From Pseudomonadota bacterium (GTDB lineage: Bacteria; Desulfobacterota; Desulfarculia; Desulfarculales; Desulfarculaceae), in contig JAHIND010000008.1 in NCBI GenBank assembly GCA_018896025.1, positions 248,001 through 312,000 on the forward strand: 64,000 bases of DNA, in the 5' to 3' direction. The position numbers were made by a program, and so were the translations under genes. The notes under the pieces were generated by a model. It had not been told where the DNA came from, made no database searches, and saw only the letters and a program-made list of their open reading frames with translations. Positions 27,122-34,776 of the stretch are shown piece after piece. Numbering within the stretch: the first letter of the stretch is position 1; the number at the start of each line of letters is the position of its first letter.

Positions 27122-28018
27122 TTAAACCAAGGCCGGGGCCACCACCTTCAGGGCCTGGGGCAAAATTTCCACCTTGAGGGGAGAGGCGGCCACCGGTTCG
27201 CCGTCGGCCCAAAGCTCCATGGGCCGGTCGCAGACTATCTCCACCTTGCGGGTGCGCACAAAGCTCACCTCGGGCACCGATCCGTGGCTGCCCTTGAGCA
27301 CCGCGGGTAGGAAGCGCATCACCTTGAAGATCCCTACCGGGCGCACCAGGCAGATGTCCAGGTGGCCGTCATCGGCCTGGGCCTGGGGCACGATGCGTAT
27401 CTGGTTGCCGTAGGTGGGGGTGTTGGCCACTGCGGCCAGGAACAAGGGGCCGTGGTAGTGGCCATCGTCCCAGGTGAGCTTCACCTGGGGGGGCCGGTAG
27501 CGGCCCAGGGTGCGCAGCACCGCGTAGATATAGGCCGGTTGGCCCCACAGGGGGGCTTTCATCAAGTCCACGTAGCGGCTCACCTCGGCGTCGAAGCCTA
27601 CCGCGCCCACGGTGCAGTAGTTGCGCCCGTTCACTCGGGCCAGGTCTACCTGGCGGCTGGAGCCGGCGACCACCGCGGCCACCAGGGCCTCGGCGTCAAA
27701 ACCCAGTCCCAGAGAGCGGCAAAAGTCGTTGCAGCGCCCGGCGGGCAGGGGGGCCAGGCAGGCCGAGCTCCCGGCCAGGGCCTGGGCCGCCTCGTGCACC
27801 GTGCCGTCGCCGCCCACCACCATGACCACTTCCGCGCCCTGGTCCACGGCATGGCCCACCAATTCCTCGGCGTGGCCCCGGCCCTTGGTCAGAAGCTCCC
27901 TGGGCTTCAGCCCCACCCCGGCCAGGGCGGCCTGCAAGCGCCGGGCGGCGGCGGGAGCCTTGCCTCGGCCCGCCTGGGGGTTATGGATCAGGGCTATGCG
28001 CGGCGTCGCGGATGGCAT
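27122..28018 (-). CDS. Diacylglycerol kinase-family lipid kinase
   Basis: A 298-residue DAGK-catalytic-domain protein (YegS/DgkB type). It starts with IHNPQAGRGK, has the ATP-binding GGDGTVHE (about 68-75) and PLPAGRCNDF, where the family usually has G-T-x-N-D. The C-terminal beta-sandwich follows. It phosphorylates diacylglycerol or a related lipid. The Thr-to-Arg change in the GTxND element is worth noting but occurs in other diverged members. It lies 50 bases upstream of the MFS gene. Confidence 0.88.
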   Translation of the reverse strand: MPSATPRIALIHNPQAGRGKAPAAARRLQAALAGVGLKPRELLTKGRGHAEELVGHAVDQGAEVVMVVGGDGTVHEAAQALAGSSACLAPLPAGRCNDFCRSLGLGFDAEALVAAVVAGSSRQVDLARVNGRNYCTVGAVGFDAEVSRYVDLMKAPLWGQPAYIYAVLRTLGRYRPPQVKLTWDDGHYHGPLFLAAVANTPTYGNQIRIVPQAQADDGHLDICLVRPVGIFKVMRFLPAVLKGSHGSVPEVSFVRTRKVEIVCDRPMELWADGEPVAASPLKVEILPQALKVVAPALV

Positions 28019-28065
28019 TGGCAGGGCTTTCCAGGGTTCGCCGGCACCGGCCGGGTAGGGAAAAA

Positions 28066-28227
28066 GTTAGGATCGCACAGTCCGGATGTTTCGTGAAGGC
28101 CGGGCGGCAACTAACAGCGAGTATTGATAAGGATGTTTCCATCCTATGGAGGTGCGGTTGGCACCCAGCCCGGCGCAGCCGGACGCATGGCTTTCATGAA
28201 ACATCCGGACTAAAAAGTGATCCTAAC
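28066..28227. repeat. 162-bp element with long terminal inverted repeats (MITE-like)
   Basis: Left arm 28066-28097 (GTTAGGATCGCACAGTCCGG, then ATGTTTCGTGAA) is complementary to the right arm 28193-28227 (TTCATGAAACATCCGGACT, then a spacer and GATCCTAAC) apart from a few mismatches and a short insertion. The roughly 95-base centre is non-coding and itself contains GC-rich hairpins. It lies between two minus-strand genes. No clear target duplication is visible. Confidence 0.65.
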
Positions 28228-28270
28228 AGAAAAGTCATTGGCCGGTAAAGGTGCGGCCCGTAGCGGTGAT

Positions 28271-29251
28271 CTATAGATCGAGTTCCTTTTTGAACAACAT
28301 GAGCATCTGCATCACGCGGGGATTGTCGAACAGGGGGGTGGCGGATAGTTCGGAGGTCTTGGCCTTGAAGGAAGCCCGGTCCGGGTTCTCCACCACCGCC
28401 ATGCCCGCCTTTGTTAGCTGGGCCAGGTAAAAGGCCACTTGCCCTCGGTTGTGCTCGCGCTGGTAGGCGGCTGCTTTTTCCATGGACATGGCCACGATCC
28501 TTTGGTCGAAGCGGGAGAGGGCGTGGTACCAAATGGGGTTGGCCACGCAGATGTGGGCCGAGTAAACGTGGCGGGTGAGGCTCAAGTACTTTTGCACTTT
28601 GTCCAGGCGGTAGTGCCAGATCACCCCCAGAGGGTTTTCTTGACCGTCCACCCGTCCCGAAGCCAACAGCTCGGTGATGGGCCAGGAATGGGGCACCGGC
28701 ACGGCGCCCAACTCGCGCCAGAGGCAGGTTTGCAGCTTGGATTCCATGACCCGGATCAGCAGGTCCTTTACGTCGATGGCCTCCTTGACCGGCCGCCGGT
28801 TGTTGGTCAGATTCCGGAAGCCGTTTTCAGCAAAGGCCAGCCCCTTGAAGCCCGATTCTTCCAGAGAGCCCAGCAGACGCCGTCCGGCCTTGCCTTGCAG
28901 CACCCGGTCCACCTGGGCGTAGTTTTCAAAGAGAAAAGGGAACTCCACCGCCCGCACCTGGGGGGCGATGCGGTCAAAGGCTCCGGCGGTGACCACGCAC
29001 ATGTCCAGTTGGCCCTGGCGCAGCTTGTAGAGGATCTGGCACTCGTCACCCATGGAGCCGCTGTGAAACAGCTCCACCTTGAGGCGGCCTTGGGAAGAAT
29101 GTTCCAGCACCTGAGCGAAGGCTTCGGCGCATACGTTCTGGGACGAACCGGGTTTGGTGACCACGGCCAGGCGGATGGGGCCGGCCTGAGCCGCACACGG
29201 CACGGTGATGGCGAACAACAATGTAATAATACTAACTAATCTCATTATCAT
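28271..29251 (-). CDS. Orphan TRAP substrate-binding protein (DctP)
   Basis: A 326-residue periplasmic solute-binding protein of the TRAP DctP family. Signal peptide about 1-23. Typical elements: LFHSGSMGDECQILYKLRQG, FPFLFENYAQVDRVL, the ligand-arginine region (LLIRVMES) and GRVDGQENPLGVIW. TRAP receptors deliver organic acids to DctQM permeases. No dctQ/dctM adjoins it, and it is only distantly similar to the three receptors at 41-45 kb, so it is a solitary receptor or a sensor component. Confidence 0.85.
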   Translation of the reverse strand: MIMRLVSIITLLFAITVPCAAQAGPIRLAVVTKPGSSQNVCAEAFAQVLEHSSQGRLKVELFHSGSMGDECQILYKLRQGQLDMCVVTAGAFDRIAPQVRAVEFPFLFENYAQVDRVLQGKAGRRLLGSLEESGFKGLAFAENGFRNLTNNRRPVKEAIDVKDLLIRVMESKLQTCLWRELGAVPVPHSWPITELLASGRVDGQENPLGVIWHYRLDKVQKYLSLTRHVYSAHICVANPIWYHALSRFDQRIVAMSMEKAAAYQREHNRGQVAFYLAQLTKAGMAVVENPDRASFKAKTSELSATPLFDNPRVMQMLMLFKKELDL

Positions 29252-29548
29252 CGTCCTGCTCCACTCTAGATGGCTTGGAATCTTACTCTTCCCAGGCCCG
29301 CTTCGCCAAGATTGTGCTTCAAGGATGTGGCGTGTAAACCGGCCACCGCAAAATCCGGCCTCAGGCCGGAATGCTCGAGGGGAGGCAGAACGATTAACTA
29401 TATGTCTTTTTGGTTATAATTTGAAGGGTTAAATGCCGCCGCCCTGCCTGGCCGTGAAAATTACCGATGATATTCCTTGTTTTTTTAGATTAAGTTTTTT
29501 GTTAAAATCAATTCTCACTAAATACCATGCTGATGTGGAGAAGGAGCC
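29252..29548. other. Intergenic region, AT-rich
   Basis: No ORF worth calling. It holds the divergent upstream regions of the orphan dctP gene and the 29549 gene. The stretch 29455-29530 is AT-rich with several possible -10 boxes, but no convincing -35/-10 pair stands out. Confidence 0.4.
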
Positions 29549-29962
29549 TTGCCCCTGGACATCATCCACCAGCCTGAGCGTGATTTGACCACATTCGTGG
29601 CCAAGGGCTATCCTTCCGTGGCCGAAATCCTGCGGACCTATCGCGAGGTCAAGGAAAACTATGGCCTCACCAAGCACAGCCTTTGGGACGGCCGCGAAGC
29701 CTCCTTCACGCACTTTGCAAGACATGACTTGGCGATGTTGGATCACTTCCTGGCCCTGATCCAGAATAATTGCGCCCAAAGGGTGGGAGGGCGCTCCGCC
29801 CTGTTGTTCGGCAACACCAGAGACGCCGGGCTGTTCTGGGATTTCGCCAAGCTCAACTACCGGCTTCCCCAGCGGCGACAGGTGGTCCTAAGCCTGGAGG
29901 CGGCCCTGGCCTGGGCCGAAAAAGGCATCGCGCCCCGCAACCACAGCAACATTCCCTGGTAA
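29549..29962 (+). CDS. Conserved-looking small protein, unknown
   Basis: A 137-residue cytosolic protein starting at TTG with a strong AAGGAG six bases upstream. No signal peptide, no cysteine motif. The alternation (DLTTFVAKGYPSVAEILRTY, then HSLWDGREASF, RSALLFGNTRDAGLFWDFAK, ending LSLEAALAWAEKG) resembles SpoIIAA/STAS-like small domains, but this is only a fold impression. It stands alone between dctP and tRNA-His. Confidence 0.6.
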   Translation: MPLDIIHQPERDLTTFVAKGYPSVAEILRTYREVKENYGLTKHSLWDGREASFTHFARHDLAMLDHFLALIQNNCAQRVGGRSALLFGNTRDAGLFWDFAKLNYRLPQRRQVVLSLEAALAWAEKGIAPRNHSNIPW

Positions 29963-30041
29963 GGCCTTCTCTTTAACGCCTGCAAATCATTAGTGAAGAC
30001 AAGTGCGCCCACGGTGTCGGACCGGGCGGGGCGGCCGGGCC

Positions 30042-30067
30042 AAAAAAAAGCGGCCCAAAGGGCCGCT
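30042..30067 (-). terminator. Terminator after tRNA-His
   Basis: Read on the minus strand: AGCGGCCC-TTT-GGGCCGCT type stem followed by eight T residues, 18 bases beyond the tRNA 3' end. Confidence 0.9.
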
Positions 30068-30084
30068 GAGGGGATATCGGCTTG

Positions 30085-30162
30085 TGGGGTGGCTAGTGGG
30101 ACTTGAACCCACGGCCTCCAGGGCCACAACCTGGCGCTCTAACCAAACTGAGCTATAGCCAC
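30085..30162 (-). tRNA. tRNA-His (GTG)
   Basis: Complete cloverleaf on the minus strand: acceptor GTGGCTA/TAGCCAC, anticodon stem CCAGG/CCTGG around a loop with GTG, T-loop GTTCAAGTC, and encoded CCA. The base before G1 is G and the discriminator is C, giving the G-1:C73 pair that identifies histidine tRNAs. Confidence 0.96.
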
Positions 30163-30203
30163 CACATACACCCCGGATGTGACAACCCGGTGAGTAGGTG
30201 CGA

Positions 30204-30232
30204 TTTATAACAGAGCCCTGGTGTGCTGGCAA
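30204..30232 (-). promoter_or_regulatory. Promoter of tRNA-His
   Basis: On the minus strand TTGCCA (30227-30232), exactly 17 bases, TATAAA (30204-30209), about 40 bases before the tRNA. Confidence 0.7.
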
Positions 30233-30394
30233 GTGTTTTCACCTAACTGGCAATTCAGAGCGGGCAATGGTTTTGCCAGCCTGACCGGTAACTTGACACC
30301 TAGCTACCCCGGCAATAGGATTAGGGGGTCCCGGGGCCGTCCGCTAGGGCGGCCCACGTTGCTTGACCGGGTCAGGCCATAGGGAGAATAAGGA

Positions 30395-32269
30395 TTGCAA
30401 CTAATCGACATATTTAAAAACCGCACCCGTCACCCTTTCCGTCCGCGCACCTCGGATATTGTGCAGCGGGTCTTCGCGGATTTCCGCGATTACCAGGCCG
30501 AGGGCGAAAACCTGATATTGGGCGAAGGACACCTGGCCGACCGCCGGGTCTACGTGGTGGGCCAGCAAAAACCCAAACCGGAAAAATTCCGCTCGGCCAA
30601 AGATGTGGGCAAGCTCAACTGGGGCATGCTCACCGCTGACGAGCATTCCCAGGTGCTGAGCCTGTTGCGCAAGCTTACCGAAAGCGGGCCCCATGAGGAC
30701 GCGGTTCTGTTGTCCATCGTGGACACCTACGGCGCGGACATCTCCATGGAGTCGGCCAGGCACTTGCAGGCCTTCTTCATCGCCCACCTCATCCGGGCCT
30801 ACATCAACGTGCCCATCCGCACCATCAGCATCGTGCTGGGCGAGGGCGGCTCGGGCGGAGCCATGGCCCTGCAGGCGGCCGACCGCCGGGCCGCGGTGGA
30901 AGACGCCATGTACGCCACCGCCCCGCCGGAGTCGGTGGCGGCTATCATCTTCCGCGACCCTGCCCGCATCGACGACGCCCTGGCGGTGAGCAAATCCACC
31001 GCCAAGCACCTCAAGCACTTCAAGGTGGTGGACACCATCATCCCCCAGACCAAGAGTGTGATGGACGCCGACGGCCTGGCCGAGAACATCGGGCTCTATC
31101 TGGAAAAGACCATCAAGGACCTGATGCGCCGCCGCCTGGACAAGCTCATGGAAAAGCGCCTGGATACCGCCGAGGATCTGGGGGTCATCGACCGGGGCAA
31201 GTTCTTCGAGATCAAGCGCTTTATCGAGCGGCCCCTCAAGCACCTGTACAAGCCGCCGGCCCAGCTCAAGATCATCAGCGACCCCAGCGGAGCCACCATC
31301 CACCTGGACGACTCCTACGGCGACGGCACCATGGTGGAGCCGGGCCAGCCCCTGGTGCGCTGCGGCCAGGAGGTGGAAGGCGCCAAGGGCGACGGCTGCG
31401 GAGCCCTAATCCCCCTGGAGGATTACCTCAAGAATTTCCAGATCTGTCCCCACTGCGGCAAGCGCCACGTCTTGGACGCGGCAGGCTGGATTAGCGCCCT
31501 GGCCGATCCGGGCAGCTTCCATGAGCTTTTCCGCAACATGACCGTGTTCGACCTGCTGCCCGAGGAAGACCTGCACGACTATTACCGAGACTTCCTGGAA
31601 AAGCAGAAAAAGCGCAGTTCCTTCAACGAGTCCCTGGTCACCGCCCACGCCACCGTCCACGGCTATCCCGCGGTGTTGGCGCTTAGCGACTTCGCTTTCG
31701 CGGGCGGCTCCATGGGCGTGGTGTTCGGCGAAAAGTTCCGCCTAGCCGTGGAATACTCCCGCCGCAAGGGCTGGCCCCTGATCAGCGTGTGCTGTTCCGG
31801 CGGGGCGCGGCTCTACGAGGGCATCGTGGCCCTGATGCAGATGTACAAGACCGTGGCCTCCCTGGAGCGCCTCAAGCGCTCGGGAGTGCCCTTCATCTCC
31901 ATCCTGGCCGACCCGGCCACCGGCGGGGCCATCGCCTCCTACGCCGCCCTGGGCGATGTGTGTCTGGCCGAGCCCGGAGCTCTGGTCATCTTCACCGGCC
32001 CCAGGGTGATGAAGGCGCGCGGCTTCGAGGTGCAGGAGGAGGTAGTGCGTTCGGAAGGCCTGGTGCAGACCTCGGGCGAGACCTATCGCCAAGAGGACTA
32101 CTACGGCGACATCCGGGGCATCCAGGAAGTGGTCCCCCGTCATGAGATGCGGCGCGCCGTGGCCCGCTACCTGGAGTTCTACGCCAGGGTGCGCACCGGA
32201 GAGACCAAGAAAAAGGGTGTGCGTCCCTATAAGCGCAGGCTGCAAAACAGCCTGGATAGCAGCGACTAG
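30395..32269 (+). CDS. accAD: Single-chain acetyl-CoA carboxylase carboxyltransferase, alpha-beta fusion
   Basis: A 624-residue fusion of both carboxyltransferase subunits. Residues about 1-290 are AccA-like (ISIVLGEGGSGGAMALQ, VVDTIIPQ); about 320-600 are AccD-like, with a zinc ribbon and SGGARLYEGIVALMQM, ILADPATGGAIAS and AEPGALVIFTGPRV. The order is alpha then beta, opposite to the usual beta-alpha arrangement in fused bacterial or archaeal enzymes. The zinc knuckle is unusual: Cys323-x11-Cys335-x15-Cys351-x2-Cys354. It transfers carboxyl from carboxybiotin to acetyl-CoA for fatty acid synthesis. TTG start with AAGGA upstream. No accB or accC adjacent. Confidence 0.88.
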   Translation: MQLIDIFKNRTRHPFRPRTSDIVQRVFADFRDYQAEGENLILGEGHLADRRVYVVGQQKPKPEKFRSAKDVGKLNWGMLTADEHSQVLSLLRKLTESGPHEDAVLLSIVDTYGADISMESARHLQAFFIAHLIRAYINVPIRTISIVLGEGGSGGAMALQAADRRAAVEDAMYATAPPESVAAIIFRDPARIDDALAVSKSTAKHLKHFKVVDTIIPQTKSVMDADGLAENIGLYLEKTIKDLMRRRLDKLMEKRLDTAEDLGVIDRGKFFEIKRFIERPLKHLYKPPAQLKIISDPSGATIHLDDSYGDGTMVEPGQPLVRCGQEVEGAKGDGCGALIPLEDYLKNFQICPHCGKRHVLDAAGWISALADPGSFHELFRNMTVFDLLPEEDLHDYYRDFLEKQKKRSSFNESLVTAHATVHGYPAVLALSDFAFAGGSMGVVFGEKFRLAVEYSRRKGWPLISVCCSGGARLYEGIVALMQMYKTVASLERLKRSGVPFISILADPATGGAIASYAALGDVCLAEPGALVIFTGPRVMKARGFEVQEEVVRSEGLVQTSGETYRQEDYYGDIRGIQEVVPRHEMRRAVARYLEFYARVRTGETKKKGVRPYKRRLQNSLDSSD

Positions 32270-32289
32270 CCTAATTAAGGGGGGAACGC

Positions 32290-32925
32290 ATGCCCGCTGA
32301 TCCCAACGAGAACCAGCTATTCCGCTGGGCGGATGACATGCCGCCCCAGCTTTGGGACGATCTGGCGGCTCGCCCCCCCGCCGAAGCGGCCCAGGCCACC
32401 GGGGCCGTGTGGGACGGACAAGGCTACACCATTACCATGCTGGGACGGGAGCACCGTTTGGAGCCCAAGTCCCGGCGGGTGTTTCTCACCGCTGATCCGG
32501 AGCACCGGCTGTCCTACCAGACCGGCCTGGTGCTCATCAGCACCCTGATCCGCAGCCTGGGGGTGCCCCCGGCCGGGCGCATGGTGACTCCCCAGGAGTT
32601 GCCCGGCGGGGCCCAGTTTTTCCAGGGCCCCCACGCCATCAACAACCGGCCCCTGGCCGAGCGCTTCGGGGACGACCCCGCCGCCCTCTTGGAGGCGGCC
32701 CTGGCCCTGGGCGGCGAGGCCTTCGAGGCGGGCGACCAGGGAGTGCGCCTGCCGGGCCTGCCCATGATTCCTCTCTATGCCCTCATCTGGGAGGGTGACG
32801 AGGAGTTCAGCCCCCGCGCGGTGGTGGGCATGGACGCCAACGCCCACTACCATCTGGCCCTGGACGGCATCTGGGCGCTCAGCAACCTCATGGTCTTCCG
32901 CCTTTTAAAAGAAGGTCCGGTATGA
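32290..32925 (+). CDS. DUF3786 family protein
   Basis: A 211-residue cytosolic protein. The segment VTPQELPGGAQFFQGPHAI followed by FGDDPAALLEAALALGGEAF and PMIPLYALIWEGDEEFSPRA is the DUF3786 pattern, a family found mainly in anaerobes, often fused to or beside Fe-S or corrinoid proteins. Function unknown. Ribosome-binding site AAGGGGGG upstream. Its stop overlaps the start of the DUF3795-like gene by four bases (ATGA), so the pair is translated together. Confidence 0.78.
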   Translation: MPADPNENQLFRWADDMPPQLWDDLAARPPAEAAQATGAVWDGQGYTITMLGREHRLEPKSRRVFLTADPEHRLSYQTGLVLISTLIRSLGVPPAGRMVTPQELPGGAQFFQGPHAINNRPLAERFGDDPAALLEAALALGGEAFEAGDQGVRLPGLPMIPLYALIWEGDEEFSPRAVVGMDANAHYHLALDGIWALSNLMVFRLLKEGPV

Positions 32926-33272
32926 ACCAAGGCACCGGCGCCTGCGGCATAAACTGCATGGTCTGCGGACTCATGCGCCAGGGCAAGTGCAGCCCCTGCG
33001 GGGCGGGCACCGAGCCCCAGGCCCAGGCCAAGCTGGCCGCCCAGTTGAGCTTGATGGGATCAGTGTGTCCAATCTTGCAGTGCGCGGTGGACAAGAAGGT
33101 GGACTACTGCTCCGCCTCCTGCGAGGTCTACCCTTGCCGCCACTTCATGTCCGGGCCCTATCCCCTCAGCTCGGCGTACCTGGAGATGCAGGTGCGCCGC
33201 CGGGGCCAGAACAAAGGTGCCCCCTCCCTGGACCGGACGCCGGGCAGCGGGCATAAAAGCCGCCTGCACTGA
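32922..33272 (+). CDS. Cysteine-rich DUF3795-like protein
   Basis: A 116-residue protein with about eleven cysteines: GACGINCMVCGLMRQGKCSP, a CG pair, VCPILQC, and DYCSASCEVYPC. This matches small DUF3795-type proteins of anaerobes, thought to bind zinc or Fe-S. The C-terminal 30 residues are basic and probably disordered. Coupled to the upstream DUF3786 gene through an ATGA overlap. Confidence 0.72.
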   Translation: MNQGTGACGINCMVCGLMRQGKCSPCGAGTEPQAQAKLAAQLSLMGSVCPILQCAVDKKVDYCSASCEVYPCRHFMSGPYPLSSAYLEMQVRRRGQNKGAPSLDRTPGSGHKSRLH

Positions 33273-33328
33273 GGCTCCGGCTTGGCAGAGCCGCTTGGCT
33301 GTGCTAAGTTTCCGCCAATCTTCCTAAT

Positions 33329-33405
33329 GCCCTCGTAGCTCAGCAGGATAGAGCAACGGCCTCCTAAGCCGTAGGCCGCCCGTTCGAATCGGGCCGGGGG
33401 CACCA
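33329..33405 (+). tRNA. tRNA-Arg (CCT)
   Basis: Cloverleaf with acceptor GCCCTCG/CGGGGGC, anticodon stem ACGGC/GCCGT around the loop containing CCT, T-loop GTTCGAATC and encoded CCA at 33403-33405. Reads AGG codons. Confidence 0.95.
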
Positions 33406-33880
33406 CCTATAAAGTTCTTCAAGCCAGAACTTCCCTGTAAAATCGAGCCGGTCTCCGTGATATTGCATAGAATCTTCTACATGTAGATGATTATATGCAG
33501 CGCATTAGCCTAGTATTTCAGCGTGGTTATCTTGCGCATGCTGAAGTTATATAAAATCTTATTCAGATTATGACCCGCCTCCCTGAATCCTCCTTTTAGC
33601 CGTATCCCAGTTTTTGCAGCAAAAACAGGCAACTCCCCGCGAAAGCTCTCGCGGAGGGGGTTGGCATAAATCTTGGATTGTACGGGTGGACAGGGCGCGT
33701 CCGCCTAGTTGGCGGACCAAGGTTAGCCGGATTTTTCGAGTTGAACCGGCCTGGGGTCGGCAGGCTACCAAGGGGCGATGGGCAAAGTAAAAATTTTTAT
33801 ATGCATGGGGGATGCCCACCGTCTTGAAGGTAGCCTGCCCGCCCCCTCGGGCCGAATAAGGATGCAACAGGAGTACTCAA
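33406..33880. other. Structured, gene-free region between tRNA-Arg and the catabolic cluster
   Basis: 475 bases with no supported gene. The first 170 are AT-rich and include a 34-base nearly perfect cruciform at 33465-33498 centred on TCTACATGTAGA. The second part is GC-rich with several hairpins: TCCGCC-TAGT-TGGCGGA near 33700, and an 11-bp pair GGCAGGCTACC / GGTAGCCTGCC at about 33758-33768 and 33829-33839 enclosing 60 bases, just before the SDR gene. I tested by eye for known riboswitch cores (c-di-GMP, cobalamin, ZTP, fluoride) and found none. Confidence 0.5.
33662..33677 (+). promoter_or_regulatory. Possible sigma-54-like promoter
   Basis: TGGCAT, five bases, TTGGA: spacing equals the -24/-12 consensus (TGGCAC-N5-TTGCA), but the invariant GC of the -12 box is GG here. 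It lies about 200 bases before the first gene of a cluster that contains a sigma-54 activator. Confidence 0.25.
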
Positions 33881-34702
33881 GTGGAAAAGATGCTTGACGG
33901 CAAAGTTTGTCTGATTACCGGCTCCGGCAGGGGAATCGGCCGCGAGGCGGCGCTCATGTTCGGAGCCGAAGGCGGCAAGGTGGTGGTTTCGGACCTGGAC
34001 CGGGAGCCCGCCGAAGAGGTGGTCGCCGCCATCAAATCCCAGGGTGGCCAGGCCGTGGCCTATGTGGGCGACGTCACCGACCCCGGGTTTGCCGAGGGCT
34101 TCATCAACACCGCCCTGGACAACTTCCGGGGCATCGACGTCATCGTCAACAACGCCGGGTTCACCTGGGATTCGGTGATCCACCGCATGACCGACGAGCA
34201 GTGGGAGAAAATCTTTGCGGTCCACTGCACCGCTCCCTTCCGCATCCTGCGAGCCGCCGCGCCCTTTATCCGCGAGGCCGCCAAAAAGGAGCTGGCCGAG
34301 GGCCTCCAGGTGATGCGCAAGGTGGTCAACGTCAGCTCCACCGCCGGGGTCAACGGCAACGCGGGCCAGGCCAACTACTCCACCGCCAAGTCGGGCATCA
34401 TCGGGCTTTCCAAGACCCTGTCCAAGGAGTGGGGCCGCTACAACGTCTGCGTCAACGCCGTGGCCTACGCCTGGATCGAGACTCGCCTCACCGCCGAAAA
34501 AGATGGCGGCGGATCGGTGACCATCGGTGAGCTGAAGGTCCCGGCGGGCATTCCCAAGGCCAATCAGGAGGCCCTCAAGAAAACCATTCCCCTGGGCCGG
34601 GCGGGCACGCCCAACGAGGCGGCCCGAGCCATTTTATTCCTGGCTTCGCCCCTGTCGGACTACGTGTCCGGTCAGGTGCTCATCGTCTCCGGCGGGCGGT
34701 AA
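33881..34702 (+). CDS. Short-chain dehydrogenase (3-hydroxyacyl-CoA dehydrogenase candidate)
   Basis: A 273-residue classical SDR. Cofactor motif TGSGRGIG (about 14-21), Asp at the end of beta-2 (VVVSDLDRE) favouring NAD, VNNAG, and the catalytic Ser153, Tyr166, Lys170 (NYSTAK). Related to FabG and to 3-hydroxyacyl-CoA dehydrogenases. As the first gene of the catabolic cluster it most likely oxidises a beta-hydroxyacyl-CoA before thiolytic cleavage. A 12-residue insert (about 140-150, KKELAEGLQVMRK) before the catalytic serine is longer than in FabG. Starts at GTG with AGGAG upstream. Confidence 0.9.
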   Translation: MEKMLDGKVCLITGSGRGIGREAALMFGAEGGKVVVSDLDREPAEEVVAAIKSQGGQAVAYVGDVTDPGFAEGFINTALDNFRGIDVIVNNAGFTWDSVIHRMTDEQWEKIFAVHCTAPFRILRAAAPFIREAAKKELAEGLQVMRKVVNVSSTAGVNGNAGQANYSTAKSGIIGLSKTLSKEWGRYNVCVNAVAYAWIETRLTAEKDGGGSVTIGELKVPAGIPKANQEALKKTIPLGRAGTPNEAARAILFLASPLSDYVSGQVLIVSGGR

Positions 34703-34776
34703 GCCAAACATTAACTGTATGCCGGAAAAAATTTGGTTGGAAAACTCGGATTGGCCTACAGGTAGGGCAAAAAGAA

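Noticed and set aside
33600..33700. c-di-GMP or other known riboswitch in the leader before the SDR gene
   Set aside because: GGCAACTCCCCGCGAAAGC looks briefly like a GEMM head, but the required downstream GGACGCAAAGCC type core is missing.
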